A stretch of 64,000 nucleotides of DNA, taken from contig NZ_CAJGZP010000001.1 of assembly GCF_904846155.1 (NCBI RefSeq), positions 992,001 to 1,056,000 on the forward strand, in the 5' to 3' direction. Positions 1 through 7,107 of this stretch are shown piece by piece. Within the stretch, counting starts at the first letter, position 1; every line of letters begins with the position of its first letter. The notes beneath the pieces were generated by a model that was not told the origin of the DNA, made no database searches, and saw only the letters and a program-made list of their open reading frames with translations. The position numbers and the translations under genes were made by a program. The DNA comes from Psychrobacter fulvigenes. Lineage in GTDB: Bacteria; Pseudomonadota; Gammaproteobacteria; Pseudomonadales; Moraxellaceae.

Positions 1-758
1 GAGTGTTCGATTTGGCACAAGTTTTTAAGCTCTCCAAACACCGTTTCAACCAAAGAGCGATGATTGAGTAGTGCCTCATCCATAGGCTCAAGTAATTGGG
101 GTTTCATATTACGCCGAAGTTTGGTTATCAACGTGGTATCACTGTGTTTTGTGAGCCACTCGTTTAGGGCTTTACTGATATAGCCTCTATCCCCAAACAC
201 CTTGCCAAACACAGGCGTTGCCATATCCTTAACAGGCACTCTGTCATCCGTATTACCCGCAGTGACTTTAACAGATACAAGCTCGCCCTTATGATTGATA
301 ATGGCGTGCAGCTTAAAGCCATAGAACCAGCCCATGCTGCTTTTGCCTCGGGTTGCAAGTCCCTTAAAGACTTTATGACGGTAGATACGCTTGTTATGAC
401 AAACTGCTATCTTGGTTGAATCAATATAGCTGATACCCGTACAGTCGCCCATCATGCTTTGCAAGTAGCTGCACAGTGGCATGATACTGCGCGGCACAAG
501 CTCTATAAATCGCGAGTAGCTCGGCAGATTTGGAAACTCCCGTTTCATCATGCCAAGCATATGGTGGTAGTAAAACGCCTTAAACTGTCGATACCGCAGT
601 TGATGAAACAGTACCAAGATGGTCATAATCTCTGCTACACTTATCTGGCATGCTCTTAACCTTTGGTGTCCCGTTGCGATTAAATGAGCGTCAAACTCAG
701 GTTTGAATTGCTGATAAAAGTCGTCAATATGGCAGTATAGTTCGGTTAGGTTGTCCAT
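1..758 (-). CDS. IS982 family transposase, C-terminus beyond window
   Basis: DDE transposase that moves the surrounding element. The frame is open from ATG at 758 to the window edge (252 codons seen). Recognisable blocks are the first catalytic Asp in SYIDSTKIAVCHNKRIYRHK, the KGLATRGKSSMGWFYGFKLH stretch typical of IS982 transposases, the second Asp in VFGDRGYIS, and the Glu in SLVETVFGELKN near the visible end. All three catalytic residues are present and no frameshift is seen, so it may be active. Only the extreme C-terminus is missing. Confidence 0.9.
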   Translation of the reverse strand, partial: MDNLTELYCHIDDFYQQFKPEFDAHLIATGHQRLRACQISVAEIMTILVLFHQLRYRQFKAFYYHHMLGMMKREFPNLPSYSRFIELVPRSIMPLCSYLQSMMGDCTGISYIDSTKIAVCHNKRIYRHKVFKGLATRGKSSMGWFYGFKLHAIINHKGELVSVKVTAGNTDDRVPVKDMATPVFGKVFGDRGYISKALNEWLTKHSDTTLITKLRRNMKPQLLEPMDEALLNHRSLVETVFGELKNLCQIEH

Positions 759-859
759 GTAAGAAGTCCTTTTTGCTTAAGTGGTCTTGGTAAACTTACT
801 TTAGCAACTTCGGACTTCTTTTTTTATCTTTTTTTTGAGCCCTTATCCCGAACTGGGGT
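1..859 (-). mobile_element. IS982-family insertion sequence, partial (runs off left edge)
   Basis: The element contains a minus-strand IS982-type transposase. Its upstream terminus is placed near 859, because the minus strand from there reads ACCCCAGTTCGGGATAAGGG; IS982 ends typically begin with ACCC, and the sequence immediately beyond continues an unrelated transposase reading frame. The other end lies outside the window, so the inverted repeats cannot be compared and the boundary is inferred. A 9-bp inverted pair (aagaagtcc / ggacttctt, 761-822) lies between the start codon and the end. Confidence 0.7.
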
Positions 860-1129
860 TATCTCAGTGAACGTAGTACCAATGAGGATACGGGTAGAAC
901 TTGGTACACGCATAAGCGTCTTAGAAGTGCTTATCGTAGCCTGCGAACCAACAGTGATTGGTTGTTTACTTATCAAGAATATGAGCACTTAGATATACCA
1001 AATACAACCAATACGCTTGAAGGTTTATTTAGTAAGCTCAAGCGGCAATTACACAGTCATCATGGCTTAAATGAGCACCGTAAGTTACGGTTTATTAAAG
1101 ACTTTTTACTCTCAAAGTCACGCAAATAG
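860..1129 (+). pseudogene. Transposase C-terminal remnant, truncated by the IS982 element
   Basis: An open frame with no start codon continues out of the IS982 end and stops with TAG at 1127-1129. About 90 residues remain, including WYTHKRLRSAYRSLRTNSDW and TNTLEGLFSKLKRQLHSHHG, a C-terminal pattern with a catalytic-Glu-like NTLEG motif as in MULE/IS256-superfamily transposases. I cannot fix the family. The 5' part was removed or displaced by the IS982 insertion, so this is a dead relic. Confidence 0.65.
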
Positions 1130-1187
1130 CATGAATTATGTCCATTAGCGACTACCTTCTACTTTTTAGCATGAATTTTGTCCATTA
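1128..1187. repeat. Two 20-bp direct repeats at the end of the transposase relic
   Basis: AGCATGAATTATGTCCATTA (1128-1147) recurs with one mismatch as AGCATGAATTTTGTCCATTA (1168-1187), a 40-bp period starting in the stop codon of the transposase relic. It is probably the subterminal and terminal repeat of the old element, whose outer end would then lie just after 1187 (ACACCC). The partner end is not in the window. Confidence 0.5.
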
Positions 1188-1283
1188 CACCCCCAATTAG
1201 GTGTTTAAAGTATCAGTTAGCGTTGCATTTTGTGTACTAATCTAAAGAAAGCGTTCTTTGAGGTGTATATTTGTATTGACACA

Positions 1284-1312
1284 TTGACTAAGTAAATTTG
1301 GATTGATATGTT
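1284..1312 (+). promoter_or_regulatory. Sigma-70 type promoter candidate for the lysine-rich ORF
   Basis: TTGACT (1284-1289), a 17-bp spacer and TATGTT (1307-1312) sit about 70 bp upstream of the ATG at 1381. An overlapping TTGACA at 1276 lacks a good partner. Sequence-only prediction. Confidence 0.4.
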
Positions 1313-1380
1313 ATCTGTACAAGGATACTAATTTAGTATCACGACATTCCACACAATAATAGGATATAGGGTCATATAAT

Positions 1381-1770
1381 ATGTCAAATAAGCCTTTGAA
1401 TAACGATGAGATAGATAACATTCCATTGAGCAAGAAGGAACAAAAAAAGCAAGACAAGATAGATGCTGAGCGTAAAAAAGAACAAGATAAGATAGAGAAA
1501 GAGCGTCAAAAAGAGCAAGATAAAATAGATAAGAAGATTCAGAAAGAGCAAGACAAGATAGATAAGAAGCATCAAAAAGAGCTAGACAAGGTAGAGAAAA
1601 AACGTCAGAAAGAGCTGGATAAAATAGACAAAAAGATGCAAAAAATGCTGGATCAGATAAATCAAAAAGCTCAGAACAAGCAAGATAAAATAGATACTAT
1701 GGTTCAGAAAAGAAGATATAAGAAAAAAGGTAAGGTTGATAAACAACAAGATAAGAAATGGCAGTTCTAA
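1381..1770 (+). CDS. Lysine/glutamate-rich coiled-coil repeat protein, function unknown
   Basis: A 129-residue, extremely charged protein. After about 20 ordinary residues it consists of about eight tandem 11-residue units of the form K-x-x-Q-K-E-Q-D-K-I-D, with the variant LDKIDKK later. This predicts one long helical rod or coiled coil, and 11-residue periodicity favours a right-handed or hendecad coil. There is no signal peptide, cysteine or membrane segment. Codons are A-rich and the units are similar in DNA, so copy number may vary by slippage. A promoter candidate lies upstream, and the downstream terminator is now separated from the gene by the IS256 element. I cannot assign a function. 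Confidence 0.6.
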   Translation: MSNKPLNNDEIDNIPLSKKEQKKQDKIDAERKKEQDKIEKERQKEQDKIDKKIQKEQDKIDKKHQKELDKVEKKRQKELDKIDKKMQKMLDQINQKAQNKQDKIDTMVQKRRYKKKGKVDKQQDKKWQF

Positions 1771-1805
1771 AACCTCTAACAAATAACAAACTGTGAGCCA
1801 AAAAA

Positions 1806-3107
1806 GGAGCCCATCCCAGATTCTGTGTAACTGCCCTTTAGATTAAATGCTTACTAATACGGTCATCAAACATAATCATAAAGCGATTCAAAGCAGACGT
1901 CCAGTTACGGATTGGCATCGACCACTTTTTGGATGCCTGCTGAGTTGCTAAGTACACCACCTTGAATGCTGCCTGATCGGAGGGAAACACCTTACGCTTA
2001 TTCATCGCTGTCCGAATTACGCTGTTTAGCGACTCTATCGCATTGGTGGTGTAAATGACTTTTCTGATGTCTTTAGGGTACTCAAAGAACGCCGTTAAGC
2101 CCTCCCAGTTATTGCGCCACGACTTAACTACGTGCGGGTACTGTGTACCCCAAGTCTCATCGAACCTCTCAAGGTTAGCTTGTGCAAGCTCTATAGTATT
2201 AGCATCGTAGATGGCTTTTAAATCAGCGGCTACCGCCCTTTTATCCGTCCACGGTACGAACTTCATTGAATAGCGCACCATATGCACGATACACAGCTGA
2301 ACCTTGGCTTTGGGGTAAACGGTGTTGATGGCATCAGGAAAGCCCTTTAGACCGTCAACACAAGCGATTAAGATGTCTTGTACCCCACGGTTTTGTAGCT
2401 CAGTGAGAACGCCTAGCCAGAACTTAGCGCCTTCATTCTCTGAGAGCCACATGCCAAGCAGCTCTTTTTTACCATCAAGTCCCACACCCAGCGCCAAATA
2501 GATCGCCTTGTTGATGATCTGCTTGTCTTGACGTATCTTCACAACGATGCAGTCCAAATAGACGATAGGATAGACACTGCTCAGCGGACGGTTCTGCCAA
2601 GCGGTGATGTCCTCTAATATGTTGTCCGTGACTCTTGAAACCAAGCTGCTTGAAATGTCAACATCGTAGAGCTTTTTGATACTCTCTACAATCTCGGTGG
2701 TGGTTTGACCTTTGGCGTAAAGGAATATGATCTTGTCATCAAGGCCACTAATACGGGTTTGATGCTTACGCACTAAGGCAGGTTCAAAAGCGCCATCACG
2801 GTCTCTTGGGGTGGATATCTCAAGATCGCCTGTGTCACTGCGGACGGTCTTTTTAGTGTGCCCGTTGCGCTTATTAGGTTTATCCGCCTTCTCATGTTTG
2901 GGATAGCCAAGATGGTCTTCCATCTCGGCTTCAAGAGCGGTGTCGATAAACGACTGCATGAGCTGCTTCTGAAAGTCTTTGATGTCATCGAAGCTTTTCA
3001 TGCTACCAGCCATTTGCTCGGCCAGTTTCTTGATATCAGATTGGGTAGTCATTGCTTATTCTCCTGTTAGTGGATTATAAGCAGTTACACAGTTTTTAGG
3101 AAACTCC
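1806..3107 (-). mobile_element. IS256-family insertion sequence, complete
   Basis: About 1.3 kb, holding one intact transposase. Inner inverted repeats CTGTGTAACTGC (1823-1834) and GCAGTTACACAG (3081-3092) match perfectly, with weaker similarity out to the tips (GGAG... / ...CTCC). The sequence outside is CCAAAAAA at 1798-1805 and CCAAAAAA at 3107-3114, consistent with the 8-bp target duplication known for this family, although the A-tract makes the exact tip ambiguous by one or two bases. It sits between the lysine-rich ORF and a bidirectional terminator. Confidence 0.85.
1838..3052 (-). CDS. IS256 family transposase
   Basis: 404 residues, full length for the family. Catalytic residues are visible: Asp in YPIVYLDCIVVKIR, Asp in ILIACVDGLKGFPDAI, and Glu in YTTNAIESLNSVIR. 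The Cys-His pair in VQLCIVHMVR, typical of IS256 (LCxVHxxR), is also present. The N-terminal part (GNGHTKKTVR-like region, then STPRDRDG) is the DNA-binding portion. The frame is uninterrupted, so the enzyme is likely functional. The next minus-strand gene, at 3197-4396, lies upstream of it and is separate. Confidence 0.95.
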   Translation of the reverse strand: MTTQSDIKKLAEQMAGSMKSFDDIKDFQKQLMQSFIDTALEAEMEDHLGYPKHEKADKPNKRNGHTKKTVRSDTGDLEISTPRDRDGAFEPALVRKHQTRISGLDDKIIFLYAKGQTTTEIVESIKKLYDVDISSSLVSRVTDNILEDITAWQNRPLSSVYPIVYLDCIVVKIRQDKQIINKAIYLALGVGLDGKKELLGMWLSENEGAKFWLGVLTELQNRGVQDILIACVDGLKGFPDAINTVYPKAKVQLCIVHMVRYSMKFVPWTDKRAVAADLKAIYDANTIELAQANLERFDETWGTQYPHVVKSWRNNWEGLTAFFEYPKDIRKVIYTTNAIESLNSVIRTAMNKRKVFPSDQAAFKVVYLATQQASKKWSMPIRNWTSALNRFMIMFDDRISKHLI

Positions 3108-3108
3108 C

Positions 3109-3147
3109 AAAAAAAGAGCTGCTAGATTATTCTAGCAGCTCTTTTTT
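3109..3147. terminator. Bidirectional rho-independent terminator
   Basis: AGAGCTGCTAGA (3115-3126) and TCTAGCAGCTCT (3131-3142) form a 12-bp stem with a 4-nt loop, with an A-run before and a T-run after, so it works on both strands. It ends the minus-strand flavoenzyme gene. Before the IS256 insertion it would also have ended the plus-strand lysine-rich gene: joining 1805 to 3115 recreates the flank of the stem. Confidence 0.85.
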
Positions 3148-3196
3148 ATCGTTTAGATTTGAGGGTTATTAAGTCAATTCAACTCTATAACATCGA

Positions 3197-4396
3197 TTAA
3201 CCATTGTAGGTGTCAAATTTTTCATTCTCACCCACGATATCGATATAGCTTGCATTTAAATCAGACAGCTTGGCCGCACCCGCTAACAACATGGTTGATT
3301 TCAGATCATTACTCAAGTGCTCAATAACCGACTGCACGCCTTGTGCGCCACCCAAACCCAAACCATACATCATCGGACGACCGACTGCTACGGCATCTGC
3401 GCCCATGGCAATCGCACGCACGATATCAATACCTCGGCGAATACCACCATCTAAGATAATGGGCACGCGATTATTGACTACTTTGACGATAGGTGGCAGT
3501 GCAGTGATACTGGCAGGTACGCCATCGATTTGACGACCGCCGTGGTTAGAAACCTGTATGGCATCAGCACCTGCACGGATAAATCTGTCGGCATCGTCTG
3601 GGCGAAGGATGCCTTTGACGATAACAGGCAAGCCCGTGAAGCGTTTGATAAATTGAATGTTTTCAGGGGTCAAAGAAGTCTTTTGATCAAAAAAGTTACC
3701 AAAGCCCCCTTTCTTAGGATCATGATTGGCGAAGTTTGCATCTGGGCGGAATGGACTGCCCATCGCTTTAAAATCTTCAGGCATACCAGGTCCTAAAGCA
3801 TCAGCGGTTAGGATAATCGCTGTATAGCCCGCTTCTTTTGCACGAGTCAGTAGTGAGCGTGTTACCGCATCATCATTATTCCAATACAACTGAAACCACT
3901 TCGGGCCGCTAGTCGCTTTGGCAATTTCCTCAAGCGTGGTGTTTGATGCGCCTGATGAGCAATATAAAGTCTTGGCAAGACCAGCACCACGTGCAGTGTC
4001 TTTTTCGCCTTGCTCGTGCACCATCATGTGTGCTCCCATTGGCGCAACCATGATAGGTGAGGGCATATCTAGGCCTAACAAGCGCGTTTTGATATCGATA
4101 TCATCATTAGACAAACCAACTAAGCGTTTGGCTGCGATACGATAATCATTAAATGCACGACGGTTTTCGCGCAATGTCCACTCATCACCTGCACCGCCTG
4201 ATACAAACTCATAGCCTGCTTTTGGAATAGCGCCGCGCGCTTCGACTTCTAAGCGCTCGAGACTGATAATGTTAATTTTCTTTTCTGCGGTACTGGCGAG
4301 GTAGGGCGTTGGTGGTCTGGTGGCGTCGTTTGCCGCTGCAAACACTTGCGTGCTCATCAAGGGTAATGCACTAAGACCGATGCCAGCTGCGCCTAG
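3197..4396 (-). pseudogene. FMN-dependent alpha-hydroxy-acid (lactate) oxidase, cut off from its Tat signal by IS630
   Basis: About 400 residues of an LldD/lactate-oxidase-type TIM barrel that oxidises 2-hydroxy acids to 2-keto acids. Visible are the N-terminal YEFVSGGAGDEWTLRENRRA block, PIMVAPMG, the active-site Lys in PVIVKGIL, the catalytic His-Arg in QVSNHGGRQIDG, and the phosphate-binding ILDGGIRRG and AVGRPMMYGLGLGG. The reading frame can be opened from a TTG at 4414, but that codon and the following MLGLVL lie in the IS630 terminal repeat. The true 5' end is the fragment at 5485-5535. Excising 4400-5484 plus one TAA restores one frame, giving SRRKLLGAAGIGLSALPL, a Tat signal. As it stands, export and probably expression are lost. 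Confidence 0.85.
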
Positions 4397-4414
4397 TAAT
4401 ACCAAACCCAACAA

Positions 4415-4936
4415 TTAAAGTTGCGCCCAGGTACGAGTAGTTAAAGACCGAATCCTTTGTGGCTGTTTAAGTAGATTATTCCAAGCCAAGCATGCGGCAT
4501 CGACAATAGCCTCATAACTGTCATAACAACGGTTAGATAGCTCATTTTGCTTAAGGTACTGCCATACTCTCTCAGAGGGATTGAGCTCAGGTGAATAAGG
4601 CGCTAGTTTAAGCATAGTGACATTAGCCTGATTCAAGCTTGGTGGATGCCATAATGCGCCATCCATCACCACCACCGCATGACGTCCTTTTGGAACGGCT
4701 TTACTAATCTCTTGCATATGCAATAACATGGTGTGTTTATTAACGAAAGGCAGTACTAAGCCGACAGCCTTCTTTGTCGCTGGACAAAAGGCACCAAACA
4801 GATAAGCGGAATGAAACTGTTGCTGCTTGATCAGTCGAGGTCGGCCACCGCGGTAATGCCAAACTCTGGTCAATGAGCCTTGTTGTCCTATTCGAGTTTC
4901 ATCTTGAAACCAGATGTCCACTTGATCTAGGCTCAC
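4415..4936 (-). CDS. IS630 transposase, C-terminal (DDE) half, orfB
   Basis: This carries the catalytic core: Asp in VDIWFQDETRIG, Asp in HAVVVMDGALWHPP and Glu in LAPYSPELNPSERVWQYLK, the D-D-E set of IS630. It has no good start of its own. After a -1 shift on the A7 run (4974-4980), the upstream orfA frame reads FKKNFIAQVKASLPTD and continues into this ORF, so the active enzyme is probably the fusion spanning 4415-5451. Stop TAA at 4415, 15 bp inside the element end. Confidence 0.9.
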   Translation of the reverse strand: MSLDQVDIWFQDETRIGQQGSLTRVWHYRGGRPRLIKQQQFHSAYLFGAFCPATKKAVGLVLPFVNKHTMLLHMQEISKAVPKGRHAVVVMDGALWHPPSLNQANVTMLKLAPYSPELNPSERVWQYLKQNELSNRCYDSYEAIVDAACLAWNNLLKQPQRIRSLTTRTWAQL

Positions 4937-4965
4937 ATCAGTAGGCAGTGACGCCTTAACCTGTG

Positions 4966-5451
4966 CTATAAAGTTTTTTTAAAAGCGTCTTGAGCTTGTG
5001 GGTCGGCTTTTGGATGCTGACTACGAGCACTTATCCAACTCATATCAATACGCTTGAGTAGCTCGTAGATACCGTTAACGGTGTAGTGAGCGTTGTAGTG
5101 TTCTTTAGCCAATTGCTGAATGTCTTTGCCGGTTAGACGACCGCCAGCGCGCTTTTCTTGTTCAGAGACTATCATGGCTTTAAAAGCGGCTGTGTCTGCT
5201 TCTGCCAATTTGCTGCGACGACCTCGACGATGACGATCGTAGAGACTCTCAAGTCCTCGTTCATAATATCGCTTCAATGTCCGTCTGGCAGTTTCAGGAT
5301 GTATGCAGAGGTCTTTGGCAATATCGTTGGTGGCTTTGCCTATACTATATTGGTATAAGATGAGCAGGCGTAGTCGGGCTCTGGGATTGCGCTCAGTCTT
5401 TGAGTGTTTGCCAAAGTCATGGTCTTCTAGGTTATGTATTGGTATAGTCAT
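4966..5451 (-). CDS. IS630 transposase, N-terminal (DNA-binding) half, orfA
   Basis: 161 residues. Two helix-turn-helix regions are visible: SIGKATNDIAKDLCIHPETARRTLKRYYERG with the following GLESLYDRHRRGRRSKL linker, and GRLTGKDIQQLAKEHYNAHYTVNGIYELLKR. It ends KKTL-stop if read without shifting. The end of the gene reads TTT AAA AAA ACT TTA TAG; slipping back by one base on the seven A residues enters orfB, giving a transposase of about 340 residues. Programmed -1 frameshifting is known for some IS630 members; here it is inferred from the sequence. Confidence 0.88.
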   Translation of the reverse strand: MTIPIHNLEDHDFGKHSKTERNPRARLRLLILYQYSIGKATNDIAKDLCIHPETARRTLKRYYERGLESLYDRHRRGRRSKLAEADTAAFKAMIVSEQEKRAGGRLTGKDIQQLAKEHYNAHYTVNGIYELLKRIDMSWISARSQHPKADPQAQDAFKKTL

Positions 5452-5484
5452 AAGTGGATTATACTATATATTTTGGGTTTGGTA

Positions 5485-5535
5485 TAACTTACGTCTTGAG
5501 ATAGTTTTTTTGGTTAACGTATCAGATGATGTCAT
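5485..5535 (-). pseudogene. Detached 5' end of the hydroxy-acid oxidase: start codon and Tat motif
   Basis: ATG at 5535, preceded by AAGGAATTAAA (ribosome site), encodes MTSSDTLTKKTISRRKL and then meets the IS630 end. Joined to 4396 it continues in frame as LGAAGIGLSALPLMSTQVFAA, so the full signal is S-R-R-K-L-L, a hydrophobic stretch and a cleavage-like AxA-type site. This identifies the original protein as a Tat-exported flavoenzyme, which fits a cofactor loaded before export. Confidence 0.85.
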
Positions 5536-5868
5536 TTTAATTCCTTAAATAGTTAATAATTAACGATAAGATAAATTAATAAAATGATATAAGCTTAGCC
5601 ATGCTAGCGATCACTTAGACCATCATTAGTGAATTATAATAAATAATAGACGTAAATTATATATAAAATTTAAACAATAATAACAAGTTTATATTAAAGC
5701 TATCTATTCGCCTATAATATATTGTGCCGCAATAGTAATTTTTACTTCTGTTTTTCTAATGTTACTGTTTGTGGTCTGTTGATTAATGACACTGCTTATA
5801 GGCAGATACCAGCTGTATGGCAATATTACATTTAGATCAGAAATAAAGAGAAGACAAGTTTTAGTATT
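5536..5868. other. AT-rich intergenic region, divergent promoters
   Basis: 333 bp, very AT-rich, between the start of the broken oxidase gene (minus) and the pirin gene (plus). It should hold both promoters, but no single -35/-10 pair stands out. A weakly palindromic TTAATAATTAA stretch lies near 5550. No gene is supported; the minus-strand ORF at 5704-6027 is a shadow. Confidence 0.5.
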
Positions 5869-6579
5869 ATGAAAACCATTCATCATCCAGCAAATGAACG
5901 CGGTGGCTCGCATCACGGTTGGCTCAGGAGCAAGCACACCTTTAGCTTTGCCGACTACTACGATCGCGCGCGGGTAGGGTTTGGAGTCCTCAAGGTGATT
6001 AATGATGATCATATAGAGGGTGGTCAAGGCTTAAGCTCACACTCACACCGTAATATGGAGATTATCAGTATCCCATTGTCAGGTACGTTGTTGCACAAAG
6101 ACGATATGGGCAATGAAAGTCTCATCACTAGCGGTGAGATTCAGATTATGTCCGCAGGCACAGGAATCGTGCATTCTGAGATGAATGCCAGTTTGGATAC
6201 ACCTGTTAAGTTTCTACAAATATGGATTGAGCCCAATAAAAAGAATGTCACACCGCGCTATCAGCAGGTCAGCATCATTGACTTGCTAAACCAAAATGCG
6301 TTTAATCAAGTGCTATCCCCAAATGCAGATGACGCTGGCATGTGGATTCATCAAAACGCGTGGTTTAGTGTCGGCGAATTTGATCAAGGTGCGACCCAAA
6401 CTTATACGCTCAACGATACTGATAATGGCGTTTACGTATTTGTCATTTCAGGCAGTGTGGTCATTGATGGTAAAGTCTTACAGTCGCGCGATGGATTGGG
6501 TATTACCGAGACTGATAAGTTTACAATGGACGTGATTGCCAATGCGCAAGTATTGGTGATGGAAGTACCAGTTGGGTGA
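5869..6579 (+). CDS. Pirin family protein (YhaK-like bicupin)
   Basis: 236 residues, normal length for pirins. The N-terminal cupin has the metal-binding pattern: His pair in LSSHSHRNMEIISIPLSG, His in LLHKDDMGN, and the Glu/His in MSAGTGIVHSEMNAS. The opening HHPANERGGSHHGWLRSKHT matches the start of the family. Pirins are cytosolic metal-binding proteins; some have quercetin dioxygenase activity in vitro, and the natural role here is unknown. The ribosome site is weak (AGAGAAG upstream). The gene is monocistronic, followed by a very strong terminator. Confidence 0.9.
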   Translation: MKTIHHPANERGGSHHGWLRSKHTFSFADYYDRARVGFGVLKVINDDHIEGGQGLSSHSHRNMEIISIPLSGTLLHKDDMGNESLITSGEIQIMSAGTGIVHSEMNASLDTPVKFLQIWIEPNKKNVTPRYQQVSIIDLLNQNAFNQVLSPNADDAGMWIHQNAWFSVGEFDQGATQTYTLNDTDNGVYVFVISGSVVIDGKVLQSRDGLGITETDKFTMDVIANAQVLVMEVPVG

Positions 6580-6642
6580 TGGTTGTCAGCAATTTCCAAA
6601 GTGTCGCGGTGTGGTGAATATCAATCAAAAATAGAACCCAAT

Positions 6643-6706
6643 AAAGCATTGTCCTAAGTAATCAATCACTACGTTTGGTGATTGATTACTTAGGACAATG
6701 CTTTTT
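6643..6706 (+). terminator. Long perfect-stem rho-independent terminator
   Basis: A 27-nt arm (6643-6669) pairs perfectly with 6678-6704 around an 8-nt loop TACGTTTG, then a T-run. The first bases of the arm are AAAGCATTGTCC. It is unusually long for a simple terminator and may double as a transcription barrier between pirin and the next gene. Confidence 0.85.
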
Positions 6707-6814
6707 TGAAATTCAAAAACAGTATATAATTATATATAATGTTATTTATCGAATTTAGGGGGCTAGCAACATCAGCCTATTTTTATAATATTATATTTGA
6801 TCTATAGGAAAGTC

Positions 6815-7036
6815 ATGAATTTTAAATTTAGAGTCGTTAACACCGCCATAATGTCTACATTATTATCATTTCTGATGACGATGTTTATTACATTTATCAA
6901 TTTAGGGTCGTCAGAGGACTTTTTTATAAACTTTCTCAATGCATGGAAAGTTGCTTTGCCAACAGCATTCGTCGCTGTCTTAATCATCGGTCAACCCGTG
7001 CAAAAGTTAACCAAGCGCATTTTAGAGCCACAATAA
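6815..7036 (+). CDS. DUF2798-type small membrane protein
   Basis: 73 residues from ATG at 6815, chosen because AGGAAAG lies seven bases upstream; the frame also opens at a TTG at 6797. There are two predicted membrane helices, VVNTAIMSTLLSFLMTMFIT and VALPTAFVAVLIIG, and the ending VQKLTKRILEPQ is typical of DUF2798 proteins. Inner-membrane, function unknown. It stands alone between a terminator and the convergent GMC gene. Confidence 0.75.
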   Translation: MNFKFRVVNTAIMSTLLSFLMTMFITFINLGSSEDFFINFLNAWKVALPTAFVAVLIIGQPVQKLTKRILEPQ

Positions 7037-7107
7037 AAGGCTATTATAATAAACGCACTTAATGAATAGTCCATAGCAGATCTGTCATCCCAACTATTAT
7101 TTTTGTG

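Larger units (their letters stand above)
4400..5484 (-). mobile_element. IS630-family insertion sequence, complete (1085 bp)
   Basis: Perfect terminal inverted repeats TACCAAACCCAA (4400-4411) and TTGGGTTTGGTA (5473-5484). It is flanked by TAA on both sides (4397-4399 and 5485-5487), which contains the TA duplication typical of IS630/Tc1. It carries overlapping orfA and orfB joined by a slippery A-run. Removing it with one TAA rejoins the interrupted oxidase in frame. Confidence 0.92.

Noticed and set aside
1384-1782. Leu/Phe-rich antisense ORFs opposite the lysine-rich gene
   Set aside because: They arise from reading the Lys/Glu repeats backwards and have no promoter or ribosome site; the sense gene has both.
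4412-4414. TTG at 4414 as true start of the hydroxy-acid oxidase
   Set aside because: These codons lie in the IS630 terminal repeat. The original start with ribosome site is at 5535 and joins in frame after excision.
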